NCBI RefSeq assembly: GCF_020907985.1
Contig: NZ_JAJJPA010000011.1
Span: forward strand, 100,571 to 164,570
DNA length: 64,000 bases
Direction: 5' to 3'
Origin: Kitasatospora humi
GTDB taxonomy: Bacteria; Actinomycetota; Actinomycetes; Streptomycetales; Streptomycetaceae
The notes below the pieces were generated by a model that searched no databases, had not been told where the DNA came from, and saw nothing but the letters and a program-made list of their open reading frames with translations. Positions 10,327 through 19,168 of the stretch are shown one piece after another. How positions within the stretch are numbered: the stretch's first letter is position 1; the number at the start of each line of letters is the position of its first letter. A program made the translations under genes and the position numbers.

Positions 10327-11238
10327 ATGGCTGTTCTCGAACTGCGCCACCTGCGCTATCTGCTCGCCGTGGCCGACCACGGCAACTTCACCCGGGCCGC
10401 CGAGGAACTGCACATCTCGCAGCCCACGCTCTCCCAGCAGATCAAGCAGTTGGAGCGGACCCTGGGCACCCGGCTCCTGGACCGCACCGGCCGCACGGTC
10501 CGGCTCACCGACGCCGGTGCCGTCTACACCGACCACGCCCGGCGCGCGCTGCGGGACCTGGCTGCCGCCGAGCGCGCCATCCACGACGTCAAGGACCTCT
10601 CCCGCGGGCAGCTGCGGCTGGCGGTGACGCCGACGTTCACGGCCTACCTCGTCGGTCCGCTCGCCGCCGAACTCCACACCCGCCACCCCGGCATCGCGCT
10701 GACCGTGCGGCAGGCGAGTCAGGACCGCATCGAAGCGGGCCTGCTGACCGACGAGTTCGACCTCGGCATCGCCTTCCAGGGCCGCCATCTGCCCGGCGTC
10801 ACCGCCACCGCCCTGTTCACCGAGGCGCTCACCCTGGTCACCGGCACCCGGTGTCCCGCTGCCGACCAGGCCGGTCCGCTACCCGTGAGGGGCCTCGCCG
10901 ACCGGCAACTCGCGCTGCTCAGTGGCGACTTCGCCACTCGCGGTCACATCGACGGCTACTTCGCACAGCACCGTGTCAGCCCGCGCATCGCCGTTGAGGC
11001 CAACTCGGTCCAGGCCCTCACCGAGATCGTCCAGCGCACCCCGCTCGCCACCGTCCTCCCCGACGCCGTCACCCACGAGCACCCCCGCCTCGCCCGCGTC
11101 GTCCTTGACCCGCCCCTCCCCACCCGCACCGTCACCCTCCTCCGACGCGCCGACGCCTACCAGAGCGCCGCCACCCGCGCCTTCACCGACCTCACCCACG
11201 ACTTCGTCCGCACCCGCGGGTACGCACAGCCGTCCTGA
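10327..11238 (+). CDS. cynR: LysR family regulator of the cyanate operon
   Basis: A 303-residue LysR-type regulator. The winged helix-turn-helix is at residues 4-63 (FTRAAEELHISQPTLSQQIKQLE), followed by the two-lobed ligand domain (RGQLRLAVTPTFTAYLVGPL onward). It is divergent from cynT, the arrangement of E. coli cynR with cynTS, so cyanate-responsive activation is a reasonable inference. The mRNA is probably leaderless. Confidence 0.9.
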   Translation: MAVLELRHLRYLLAVADHGNFTRAAEELHISQPTLSQQIKQLERTLGTRLLDRTGRTVRLTDAGAVYTDHARRALRDLAAAERAIHDVKDLSRGQLRLAVTPTFTAYLVGPLAAELHTRHPGIALTVRQASQDRIEAGLLTDEFDLGIAFQGRHLPGVTATALFTEALTLVTGTRCPAADQAGPLPVRGLADRQLALLSGDFATRGHIDGYFAQHRVSPRIAVEANSVQALTEIVQRTPLATVLPDAVTHEHPRLARVVLDPPLPTRTVTLLRRADAYQSAATRAFTDLTHDFVRTRGYAQPS

Positions 11239-12017
11239 GCGCCACTTCGATCGCCACCCCGTCCGGGCACCGCCGTCGTCGACGTTCAGCGGATGCCGCG
11301 ACCGAATGGGTCCGCCACCGGGTTCGCCGAGGCGGGCGGCTGGGCGCGGCGGCGCTGGGTCGAACGCCTGAACCAACGCCGCCGCAACGCTGCCCGAGTA
11401 TCGGGCGCCGATGCGCGACCGGAGCCCGACCGCACCCACCACGGTGAACGTCCGGGTGCTGACCTACGGCCACCTGACCCCCACCTTCTCGTCCAACGAG
11501 TACAGCTACACCGGATGAGCCGGTGGAGTGGAGACACGATGACCGGCCGCTCAGGACGGGCCGGCGGGCCCACCTGTACCACTGAAATCGTCATGGCGCG
11601 GTAGGTCCTCGCAAAAGTCACCCTCTTGAGTGGATCTGCTTCAGGGAGGACTGCTGCAGCGAGCGCGGGCCACGAGCCTGGGACGAGTGTTGAGTGATCG
11701 GCCTGCGGCTGGTGCCGGCTCGTGCGCGGCAGGGTGAAGCCTTGCGGGAACGCCGCAGGGAGGGCCCGAGCAAGACCTGACGCGTACCTGGCTCGCGCGC
11801 CAAGTGCACTGAGGGACAGTCTTTTTGACTGACCATCAGCTATTCGTCAGCCCGCTATGCTGCTGCCGCTCTCAGCCTGCTGAACCACCCTTCGCACCAG
11901 GTGGCGTGGGCCGGCGCGGGCAGCCGGCCGCCCGCCTGCCTGCAGTCCGCCCGTGCCCGCGGAGCCGGCCGCCCGCGCTGCCCTTTCCGTAGCCCATTCG
12001 ACCGTTTGAGGATGCTG
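11239..12017. other. Long intergenic region before the conservon, no convincing gene
   Basis: This 779-bp region has only short or arginine/proline-rich frames. One in-frame stretch at 11372-11518, ending at the ATG-initiated 35-codon frame 11411-11518, reads LPEYRAPMRD then VNVRVLTYGHLTPTF. It could be a remnant of a lost gene, but I cannot identify it. Just upstream of cvnA the sequence becomes less GC-rich (11820-11870), as expected for a promoter. TTGACT (11826) and TATGCT (about 11857) are present, but their spacing is too long for one sigma-70 promoter. Confidence 0.5.
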
Positions 12018-13577
12018 ATGCTTCGTGCCGGATCGTCCCCCGGAAGTCGGCTCGCCACTGCCGTCCTGGTTTGCCTCACGCCCGCGGTCGTGATGGCCGC
12101 CACCGGTGTTCTTGCCGCGTCGGCGGCATCCCCTGGAACGCGGACCGGGATCGTCTGGTGCGGTTTGGTGGGAGCCGCCGGGGCGGTCGTCGAGACCCTG
12201 CGCCGCCGGCACGCCGTCGCCGTCGTGCGCGAGCAGTGCGCCCGGCAGGAGCAGGAGCTGCTCCGGCGGCTGGCGCGGCAGGAAGCCGGAATGGTGGAGC
12301 TGGCCCGAGTCGCGCTGCCCGAGGCGATTGCCAGGCTCCAGCGCGGCGACTTCCCCGATGACGTGCTGACGGCGTTCGAAACGACGGACACCGTCGCCGG
12401 CCCGGAGTTCCACCAGGCCCGGCTGGCGGTACTCCGGGCCGTCCTCGAGGCCGTCGACAACGAGGAGGGCATGCGCGAGTCCGCGCAGCGGGCGTTCGTG
12501 AACATCGCCCGCCGCGTGCAGGCGATCGTCCACCGGCAGGCGGTGGACCTGCGCGCCATGGAGGACCGGCACGGCACGGACCCGGCCGTCTTCGAGGATC
12601 TGCTGCGCCTGGATCACGGGAACGCGCTGGTCGGCCGGCTCGCGGACAGCATCGCCGTGCTCGGCGGCGCCCGCCCCGGCCGGCAGTGGAACGCGGCCGT
12701 GCCCCTGTACAGCGTGTTGCGCGGGGGCATGTCACGGATCCTGGACTACACGCGCGTCGAACTGCACCCGGTGTCCGACGTCGCCATCGTCGGCCCGGCG
12801 GTCGAACCGCTGATCCACGCGCTGGCGGAGCTGCTGGACAACGCGACCCGCTACTCCCCACCGCAGACCCGGGTCCATCTGACCGCCGTCGAGGTGCAGA
12901 CCGGCATCGCCATCGAGATCGAGGACGGCGGCCTGAGCCTGGGTGAGGAAGGCCGGGCGCGTGCCGAGCGGATGCTGCACGAGGCGCAGGCCGGCCTCGA
13001 CCTCAACGACCTCGGCGAAACGCCGCGACTGGGCCTGGCCGTGGTGGGCAGACTCGCGCACGCCTACGGATTCCAGGTCTCGCTGCGGCCCTCCGCGTAC
13101 GGTGGCGTGCGTGCCGTGCTGATCGTTCCTCAGCACCTCATCACCACGGCACCGGCCACCGGTCGGGCACACGGTCTCGGCGGCATGGCCTCAGAGTCCC
13201 GGCCGGCCCCCGGTACCGCGATGCCCTCGACGGCCGGGCCGCGCCGTCAGGGACCGGCGACGGCACCGGTTCCCGCAGCACGCTCGTCGCACCGACCCCT
13301 GCCGCGCGCCACGGCGGAATCCGAGCCGGCAGGGCCCGATGCCGTTCCGGTGGTGGGTGACCGGACCCCCAACGGCCTGCCGCAACGCCGCCGGCACGCG
13401 GCACCGTCCCGCGCGGGAGCGCCGACCCGTGCCCAGGTCCGCGAGCCGGCCCCGGAACCGGTCCAGCCCGGTATGTGGCTCGCCGCATTCCACGACGGGG
13501 TGAACGGCCGTGCGCCGTCCACCGCGACCGGCGGCGGCCACACCAGTGAAGAGTCCCCAGGGAAGGGGGAGCAGTGA
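12018..13577 (+). CDS. cvnA: Conservon sensor histidine kinase-like protein CvnA
   Basis: A 519-residue CvnA-type protein. The N-terminus has two hydrophobic segments (about residues 12-60), followed by a helical region and a histidine-kinase-like ATPase domain (LIHALAELLDNATRYSPPQT is the N-box). The C-terminal 170 residues are a proline/arginine-rich tail. In characterised conservons CvnA interacts with CvnB, C and D in a membrane complex resembling a eukaryotic G-protein system. ATG at 12018 has a well-spaced GAGG site; 12012 is an alternative. Its stop overlaps the cvnB start (GTGA). Confidence 0.9.
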   Translation: MLRAGSSPGSRLATAVLVCLTPAVVMAATGVLAASAASPGTRTGIVWCGLVGAAGAVVETLRRRHAVAVVREQCARQEQELLRRLARQEAGMVELARVALPEAIARLQRGDFPDDVLTAFETTDTVAGPEFHQARLAVLRAVLEAVDNEEGMRESAQRAFVNIARRVQAIVHRQAVDLRAMEDRHGTDPAVFEDLLRLDHGNALVGRLADSIAVLGGARPGRQWNAAVPLYSVLRGGMSRILDYTRVELHPVSDVAIVGPAVEPLIHALAELLDNATRYSPPQTRVHLTAVEVQTGIAIEIEDGGLSLGEEGRARAERMLHEAQAGLDLNDLGETPRLGLAVVGRLAHAYGFQVSLRPSAYGGVRAVLIVPQHLITTAPATGRAHGLGGMASESRPAPGTAMPSTAGPRRQGPATAPVPAARSSHRPLPRATAESEPAGPDAVPVVGDRTPNGLPQRRRHAAPSRAGAPTRAQVREPAPEPVQPGMWLAAFHDGVNGRAPSTATGGGHTSEESPGKGEQ

Positions 13578-13981
13578 GTCAGCAACGGAGCAACATGGAC
13601 TGGATGCTCAGGGACCTGGCGGAGGGCGTCCCGCACACCCGGCACATCGTCCTGCTCTCGGCCGACGGCTTGCGGATGGCCCAGCACGGTACCGACCCCG
13701 ACACCGCCGACCGCCTCGCCGCCGCCTGCGCGGGCCTGCAGAGCCTGGCCGCCGCGGTGGGACACGAGTTCCCGCACGGCGATGGCCGGATGCGGCTGGT
13801 GGTGATCGAGGTGAGCGGCGGCTTCTTCTACCTGATGGCGGCCGGTCCCCGCGCCTACCTCGCGGTCCTGGCCGACGAGGGGGTGGATGCCGGTCTGGTG
13901 GGGCAGCGGATGCGGGATCTGGTCGCACGGATCGGCGAGCACCTCAGCGCGCCCGTCCGCAGCAGCGAGCCGACCGCGTGA
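13574..13981 (+). CDS. cvnB: Conservon roadblock/LC7 protein CvnB
   Basis: A 135-residue roadblock/LC7 domain protein (MDWMLRDLAEGVPHTRHIVLLSADGLRMA is the family start). Such proteins act as GTPase partners, here probably for CvnD. The GTG start at 13574 overlaps the cvnA stop by 4 nt. The gene lies in the canonical A-B-C-D-E order. Confidence 0.93.
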   Translation: MSQQRSNMDWMLRDLAEGVPHTRHIVLLSADGLRMAQHGTDPDTADRLAAACAGLQSLAAAVGHEFPHGDGRMRLVVIEVSGGFFYLMAAGPRAYLAVLADEGVDAGLVGQRMRDLVARIGEHLSAPVRSSEPTA

Positions 13982-14054
13982 TCGGGCGAACCGGCCGGAC
14001 GCCCAACGCATGCGCACCACGTGGATCCGGCCATGAGCACAGCAGGGCACGGGC

Positions 14055-14429
14055 ATGAGCGCAGCCGATCAGGACACCGTCGATCAGGACTGGGACGAAG
14101 GCAATCCCGAACGTCTCTACGTGATCGCACGAGGCCGCAGCCCGCTGGCCGCACACACCACCTTCGACCTGGTCACCCTGATCATCTCCCGCTCCCAGCC
14201 CACCCCCACGATGCAGCCCGAGCACGCGGCGATCCTGCGCATCTGCGGCTCGCCGCTCTCCGTGGCCGAGGTCTCCGCCTACCTGCGCCTGCCGGCGAGC
14301 CTGGTCACCGTGCTGCTGGCGGACCTGCACGCCGAGAAGCGGATCGAGGTCCGCGCGCCCATCCCGAAGGCGGCCCTTCCCGCCCGTTCCCTGTTGGAGG
14401 CAGTGATCCATGGACTTCAGCGGCTCTGA
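14055..14429 (+). CDS. cvnC: Conservon DUF742 protein CvnC
   Basis: A 124-residue DUF742 protein with the family core LYVIARGRSPLAAHTTFDLVTLI and a winged-helix-like C-terminal half (SPLSVAEVSAYLRLPASLVTVLLADL). The specific biochemical role of CvnC is unknown. Its end overlaps the cvnD start by 20 nt, implying coupled translation. Confidence 0.93.
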   Translation: MSAADQDTVDQDWDEGNPERLYVIARGRSPLAAHTTFDLVTLIISRSQPTPTMQPEHAAILRICGSPLSVAEVSAYLRLPASLVTVLLADLHAEKRIEVRAPIPKAALPARSLLEAVIHGLQRL

Positions 14430-15024
14430 GTCGGTACCGGGGCCGCAGGAGGAGGACTTGCTCCCGGCCTCGGTCGCCACGGCGGTCAAGGTCGTGATCG
14501 TGGGCGGCTTCGGCGTCGGCAAGACGACCCTGGTCGGCTCCGTGAGCGAGATCCGGCCGCTGACCACCGAGGAGACGATGACGCAGGCCGGTGCGGGTGT
14601 CGACGACACAGCCGGCATCGAGCGCAAGAGCTTCACCACGGTCGCGATGGACTTCGGCAGGATCAGCATCAGCGACGAACTCGTGCTCTACGTGTTCGGC
14701 ACCCCTGGACAGGAGCGGTTCTGGTTCCTGTGGAACGGGCTGTTCGAGGGGGCCCTCGGCGCGGTCGTGCTCGTGGACACCCGCAGGCTGGAGGTCAGCT
14801 TCGACGTGCTCGGCCGGCTGGAGGACCGCGGCGTGCCGTTCGTCGTCGCGACCAACGCCTTCCCGGGGTCCCCCGACCACCCCACCGAGGAACTGCGGGC
14901 CGCCCTCGACCTGCCCGCCGAAGTCCCGATCGTGAGGTGCGACGCGCGCAGCCGAGAGTCCAGCCGCGACGTCCTGATGGCCCTGATGCGCTACCTGTAC
15001 GACCTGTCCGCCCAGCCCGTGTGA
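14410..15024 (+). CDS. cvnD: Conservon Ras-like GTPase CvnD
   Basis: A 204-residue ATP/GTP-binding protein. The P-loop GGFGVGKTT is at residues 32-40 and the G3 motif appears as FGTPGQERF. The G4 position is VVATNAF rather than NKxD, as is common for CvnD proteins. It is the GTPase of the conservon signalling unit, expected to switch with CvnB as partner. Confidence 0.93.
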   Translation: MDFSGSESVPGPQEEDLLPASVATAVKVVIVGGFGVGKTTLVGSVSEIRPLTTEETMTQAGAGVDDTAGIERKSFTTVAMDFGRISISDELVLYVFGTPGQERFWFLWNGLFEGALGAVVLVDTRRLEVSFDVLGRLEDRGVPFVVATNAFPGSPDHPTEELRAALDLPAEVPIVRCDARSRESSRDVLMALMRYLYDLSAQPV

Positions 15025-15123
15025 CGCCCGCCGACCGAGCCGGCGACGGTCGTCGTCCATCGTCGCCCCACCCGTCCGCATCCCCCTGTTCGGGCGAACC
15101 GCCCCTGCCGACCCGGAGAATCC

Positions 15124-16578
15124 GTGACCACCCAGCTTCCTGAGGACCCCTTTCCCACCCCGCCGCCCGGGTGCCCCGCCCACGCACGCCCTGACGGACT
15201 CCGGCGCCTCCACGGACCGGAAGCCGAGGCCGACCCGGCAGGCCTGTACGAGAAGCTGCGCGCCGAACACGGCGAAGTGGCACCCGTGCTGCTGCCCGAC
15301 GACCTCCAGGCATGGCTGGTCCTCGGCCACTCCGCCAACCTCACCGCGATGCGGACCCCCTCCCGGTTCTCCCGGGACTCCCGCCGTTGGACCGCCTTCC
15401 GCAGCGGCCTGGTCGCGCCGGACTCTCCGGTGATGCCGGTGGTCGCCTGGCAGCCGATCTGCGTGTTCGCGGACGGCGAGGAGCACCGCCGGCTGCGAGC
15501 GGCGGTCACCGACGCACTGAACCGCTTCGACCGACGCGGGATCCGACGCTACGTCACCCGCTTCGCCGGCCAGTTGATCGAAGAGTTCAGCCAGGTCGGC
15601 CACGCCGATCTGGTCACCCAGTACGCCGAGCACCTGCCGATGCTGGTGATGACGCAACTGCTGGGGATGCCCGAAGAGTACGGGCCGCGGCTGGTCGAAG
15701 CCGCCCGCGACCTGCTCAAGGGCACCGAGACGGCCGTCGCCAGCAACGAACACGTCGTGACCATCCTGCGCCGGACGATCGACCGCAAACGGGACCTGCC
15801 CGGCCACGACCTGGTGACCTGGCTGCTCCACCACGAAGCCGGCCTCACGGACGACGAGGTGCTCGAGCACCTGCGGACGGTCCTGCTCGCCGCGAACGAG
15901 ACGACCGTCAACCTGATCTCCGACACCCTGAAGGTCGTGCTCACCGACCGCCGCTTCCGCGCCCATCTGTCGGGCGGGCAGATGACCCTCCCCGACGTCC
16001 TGGACCAAGTCCTCTGGGACTCCCCACCGTTCCTGCTGATGGCAGGTCGCTGGGCCACCGGCGACACCGAACTCGGCGGCCAGCAGATCAAGGAGGGCGA
16101 CATGCTCCTGCTCGGTCTGGCGGCCGGGAACGTCGACCCGGCAGTCCGACCCGATCCCTCGAAGCCGCTCCTCGGCAACCGCGCGCACCTGTCCTTCGGC
16201 AGCGGCCCGCACGAGTGCCCCGGCCAGGACATCGGCAGGGCCATCGCCGAGACCGGCGTCGACAGCCTGCTCGCCCGCCTGCCGGATATCCAACTTGCCA
16301 TCCCTGAGAACGAGTTGACCTGGACATCGTCCTGGATGAGCCGCCACCTGGTCGCCCTCCCGGTGCGGTTCACCCCGCAGCGCGGCACCGCGTCGCCGGT
16401 CACCACGCCGGGCGCGCCCAGCGTCCGGCCGACGGCACCGTCCGCACCGCCCACCACCCGGCCGTCCGCACCGGAGCCCGGGGGCGAGCCCCCTGCCGTC
16501 CCCCGGCAGCGGACCGGTTGGTGGGCCACCCGGATCAGCAGGTTCCGGCGCGGTGGAGGTGCGTCCGCTCGGCGGTAG
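15124..16578 (+). CDS. cvnE: Conservon cytochrome P450 CvnE, CYP157-like, lacking ExxR
   Basis: A 484-residue P450 that closes the conservon. The haem loop FGSGPHECPG is intact with the ligand Cys at residue 365, and the I-helix reads AANETT in place of AGxxTT. The K-helix position that normally carries ExxR reads DQVLW (residues 294-298), so both Glu and Arg are absent. The CYP157 family of Streptomyces is known to lack ExxR in this way, and its members sit in conservons. A proline-rich tail of about 75 residues follows the P450 domain. Substrate is unknown. Confidence 0.92.
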   Translation: MTTQLPEDPFPTPPPGCPAHARPDGLRRLHGPEAEADPAGLYEKLRAEHGEVAPVLLPDDLQAWLVLGHSANLTAMRTPSRFSRDSRRWTAFRSGLVAPDSPVMPVVAWQPICVFADGEEHRRLRAAVTDALNRFDRRGIRRYVTRFAGQLIEEFSQVGHADLVTQYAEHLPMLVMTQLLGMPEEYGPRLVEAARDLLKGTETAVASNEHVVTILRRTIDRKRDLPGHDLVTWLLHHEAGLTDDEVLEHLRTVLLAANETTVNLISDTLKVVLTDRRFRAHLSGGQMTLPDVLDQVLWDSPPFLLMAGRWATGDTELGGQQIKEGDMLLLGLAAGNVDPAVRPDPSKPLLGNRAHLSFGSGPHECPGQDIGRAIAETGVDSLLARLPDIQLAIPENELTWTSSWMSRHLVALPVRFTPQRGTASPVTTPGAPSVRPTAPSAPPTTRPSAPEPGGEPPAVPRQRTGWWATRISRFRRGGGASARR

Positions 16579-16590
16579 GGGGAAGAACCC

Positions 16591-16629
16591 GCCTGCCGGC
16601 CCGCGCCCCCGGCGACCGGACCGGCAGGC
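16591..16629 (+). terminator. Hairpin downstream of cvnE
   Basis: The arms GCCTGCCGG (16591-16599) and CCGGCAGGC (16621-16629) are perfect complements with a 21-nt GC-rich loop, 12 bp after the cvnE stop. No U-tract follows, as is usual in Streptomyces, so it is a probable conservon terminator. Confidence 0.5.
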
Positions 16630-16800
16630 GATGCCCGTGGCGCCGCGGGGAGCCGATGACGGCCCGGCACCGCCGGTTCCCTGATCGGCGTCGCCGCCCG
16701 CTCGACGACCCGGGAGCAGGCTCGGCCCGGAGCGGACTCGCACCCACGCGGTGAGGAGCCGGGCGGCCTCACTGTGACCGGACCGTCAGGCCGGCCACTG

Positions 16801-16873
16801 CTCCGCAGGGACCCGTGATCGCCTGGCCGTGTTGGTCACCGGCTCCGCAGGGACTGGCGATCGCCCGGCCGTG
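16801..16873. repeat. Two-copy 31-bp direct repeat in non-coding DNA
   Basis: The stretches 16801-16831 and 16843-16873 match at 27 of 31 positions (both start CTCCGCAGGGAC and end GGCCGTG) and are 42 bp apart. They lie in the 450-bp region between cvnE and the zinc-ribbon gene (16579-17028), in which I see no gene. Confidence 0.55.
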
Positions 16874-17002
16874 CGTCGGAGCGCCGCGCCTGCGGGTGCG
16901 GTTCGGCGCGCCGCCGGCCGTCCCGCCGGGTCGAAGATCCGACTCCGCTCCGAGGCGGTCGCGTGCCGGTACCGTTGGGCGTCCGCTGATCTTCGGTGTC
17001 CG

Positions 17003-17020
17003 GGTAGCGCCGGCGCTACC
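17003..17020. promoter_or_regulatory. Perfect 18-bp palindrome over the promoter of the zinc-ribbon gene
   Basis: GGTAGCGCCGGCGCTACC is a perfect palindrome. Its last bases overlap a -10-like TACCAT (17017-17022), which lies 6 nt before the ATG at 17029. The site is well placed to be an operator for a leaderless transcript. Confidence 0.55.
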
Positions 17021-17028
17021 ATCCGGGT

Positions 17029-17265
17029 ATGGGCGAGTCGGCCGGTCACGGCGCGCCGTGGGGCAGTTGTCCGCGGTGCGGGCAGGCCCTGGTCCGCGAC
17101 TGGCTGCCGCTGCAGGCTGGACCGGAGCTGGGGATCGCCATGCAGGGGCCGCCGGTCTGCCCGAGTTGCACGGCCGAGGAGGTCGAGGAGTACCTGGTCG
17201 TCTGGGAGCCGTCGCAGGGCGAGGGCGAGGACGAGCACGAGCGCGAGGACGAGTGGGACGGCTGA
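17029..17265 (+). CDS. Small zinc-ribbon-like hypothetical protein
   Basis: A 78-residue protein with two CxxC pairs, CPRC (about residue 14) and CPSC (about residue 43), which could bind one zinc ion. A highly acidic tail (GEGEDEHEREDEWDG) follows. No enzyme domain is visible. It could bind protein or nucleic acid, or be a metal-responsive factor. The promoter region carries the perfect palindrome at 17003-17020. Confidence 0.65.
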   Translation: MGESAGHGAPWGSCPRCGQALVRDWLPLQAGPELGIAMQGPPVCPSCTAEEVEEYLVVWEPSQGEGEDEHEREDEWDG

Positions 17266-17475
17266 CCTTCCGGTCGTCCGGATCGGCACGGTCGAGCCCG
17301 TCAACCGCACCTGTTGGACGAGTGGGCCCATCGAGGTCCGCGAGGGGGAGTGCGCGAGGTCTGGGCAGGGGTGGAGTGAGGTCTCTTCAGCGTTGGGCGA
17401 GCGGGCCACCGAGCTGATCAGGTGTCAGACTGGACGGCAGAACCCGTCGAACGTGTGGACATAGGAGACCTGGGG

Positions 17476-18372
17476 ATGGCTTCTGACGAGTCGTCGGCGT
17501 TGCTGCCGGTCGAGCTGGACGCAGTGCCCGAGACCGCGCTGTGGACGCTCTACCAGCGTGCCGTGGAGGCCCGGCGGTCGGATGCGCTGCTGGATGACCC
17601 CAAGGCTGTGGAGCTGGTGGACCGGATCGACTACCCGTTCGCCGAGAAGTTCGGCACCAGTGACCTCCAGGCGCAGATGCAGGCGGTGCGGGTGGCCTGC
17701 TTCGACCGGGAGATCGCGGACTTCCTGGCCCGGGAGCCTCGGGGCACCGTGGTCTGCCTGGGGGAGGGACTCGAGACCCACTACTGGCGGATTGACAACG
17801 GGCGCGCCCAGTGGCTGACCGTGGACCTGCCCGAGATGGTGGCCCTGCGTGAGCGCCTGCTCCCGCCCGGGCCGCGCCAGCGCTACCTGGCCGCCGACGC
17901 CACCGACCTGGCCACCTGGGCCGACCAGGTGGACCGCGGCCAGGAGGTTTTGGTGACGGCGCAGGGCTTGCTGATGTACCTCCCGCCGGCTCAGGTGCGG
18001 GCCTTGATCGCCGGCTGCGCCGAGCGGTTCCCGGGCGGCTCGCTGGTGCTGGATGCGGTGCCGCGTTGGTTCAGTCGCCTCACCGTGCGCGGAAAGCTGC
18101 GCAGCCGGGGCTACCGGGTGCCGCCGATGCCGTGGGGGATGGATGCGGGCGAGCGGGGCAAGCTGCGCACCGCCAGTCCCGCGGTGGTCGGGGTGCGGGG
18201 CGTGCGGCCGGTCGGTGGCCGAGGGATCTTCGGTTCCCTGCTGCCGCTGGCCCTGACCGTGCCGCCGCTCGCCGCCCGGCTGCCCTCGGTCACCGTACTC
18301 GACTTCGCCGAGCGGCCGGGCGGCGAGGAGCCGCAGCAGCAGGCGAACGGGCGGGACGCCGCGCACGCATAG
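17476..18372 (+). CDS. LCM-family class I SAM-dependent methyltransferase (TcmP-like)
   Basis: A 298-residue methyltransferase of the leucine carboxyl methyltransferase (LCM) / TcmP family. Key segments are RRSDALLDDPKAVELVDRIDY, the SAM motif VVCLGEGLETHYWRID, WLTVDLPEM and VTAQGLLMYLP. ATG at 17476 has an AGGAGA ribosome-binding site at good spacing; a GTG at 17422 would add 18 residues without a site. Family members O-methylate carboxyl groups of polyketides and proteins. The substrate is unknown and no pathway genes are adjacent. Confidence 0.85.
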   Translation: MASDESSALLPVELDAVPETALWTLYQRAVEARRSDALLDDPKAVELVDRIDYPFAEKFGTSDLQAQMQAVRVACFDREIADFLAREPRGTVVCLGEGLETHYWRIDNGRAQWLTVDLPEMVALRERLLPPGPRQRYLAADATDLATWADQVDRGQEVLVTAQGLLMYLPPAQVRALIAGCAERFPGGSLVLDAVPRWFSRLTVRGKLRSRGYRVPPMPWGMDAGERGKLRTASPAVVGVRGVRPVGGRGIFGSLLPLALTVPPLAARLPSVTVLDFAERPGGEEPQQQANGRDAAHA

Positions 18373-18769
18373 GGCCGGATGCATACCGGCCGGCCCGGCC
18401 GCCTTTCTGCGCGCACCGCACACGAGGAGGCCGCGCGGAGCGGGCGCCTGATCACCCGAGCCTTTCCTCGCCGACGCATGTGCGGGGACGAATGCGGCGA
18501 CGTGTGCACGGCCGCAGGGCGGTCGCCACCGGGGCACGGGGCGCCGCCGGCCCGGCTCGTGAGCGTGCCGCAGCGATGGATCAGGAGGAGCACGCCGTCG
18601 ATCGCCTCGTCCTGCCAGGACCACCTGGGAGATTCACCCGGACGGCCCACTGTCCGTGCGTGCGGTCCGGGGGCTGCCTACGGTCGTGTGAGGGCAGGAG
18701 GCTCAGGATGCCCCTGTCGCGAGTAGGAAGCGCAGGCTTGCGCGGCAACCACAACTGGAGGTGGTGGAT
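18373..18769. other. Intergenic region, no gene seen
   Basis: This 397-bp region between the methyltransferase and the decarboxylase-like gene contains only shadow frames. It ends with the GGAGG ribosome-binding site of the next gene (18757-18761). Confidence 0.5.
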
Positions 18770-19102
18770 ATGGCCACCGCATCTGAGACCCCCGTCCTCG
18801 ACACCCTCCTCGCCATGACCGCCGACTCGATCGAGCGGTGCGGCCTGGCCCCCGACACGCTGGTCCTCGCCCGCATCGCGGCACTGGCGGCGATGGACGC
18901 CCCGGCCGTGTCGTACCTCGCGCACCTCGGACCGGCGGTGCGGGAGCACATGACCGCGAGCCAGTTGCAGGACGTGCTCGTCGCGATCGCGCCGATCGTC
19001 GGCACCGCCCGGGTGATGTCGGCGGCGACCCACATCACCGAGGCGCTCGGGGTCGCCATCGCCGTGACGGACGCCGAGGCCGGGAGCTCGGGCGGCTTGT
19101 AG
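18770..19102 (+). CDS. Carboxymuconolactone decarboxylase-like protein
   Basis: A 110-residue helical protein resembling the CMD/AhpD superfamily (LVLARIAALAAMDAPAVSYLAHLGPAVREHM). The peroxidatic CxxC pair of AhpD is absent, so it is more likely a decarboxylase-like or non-redox member. GGAGG at 18757-18761 supports the ATG at 18770. A hairpin separates it from the convergent prenyltransferase. Function remains open. Confidence 0.75.
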   Translation: MATASETPVLDTLLAMTADSIERCGLAPDTLVLARIAALAAMDAPAVSYLAHLGPAVREHMTASQLQDVLVAIAPIVGTARVMSAATHITEALGVAIAVTDAEAGSSGGL

Positions 19103-19123
19103 CCGCCCTGGTCCGGTGCCTTC

Positions 19124-19156
19124 GTGCGCCCGCGCCGGCACCCGGCGCGAGCGCAC
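19124..19156. terminator. Bidirectional terminator between CMD-like gene and prenyltransferase
   Basis: A stem of GTGCGC/GCGCAC and GCGCCGG/CCGGCGC with a 2-nt internal mismatch and a 3-nt loop lies between two convergent genes, 22 bp after one stop and 12 bp after the other. Confidence 0.65.
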
Positions 19157-19168
19157 GCACCCGTGTGG

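Noticed and set aside
11411..11518. Possible small gene or gene remnant after cynR
   Set aside because: Only 35 codons, no ribosome-binding site and no recognisable family; described only within the intergenic entry.
16786..17409. 207-residue minus-strand frame containing the 31-bp repeat
   Set aside because: Low-complexity Arg/Pro/Ala composition, overlaps the zinc-ribbon gene, no ribosome-binding site.
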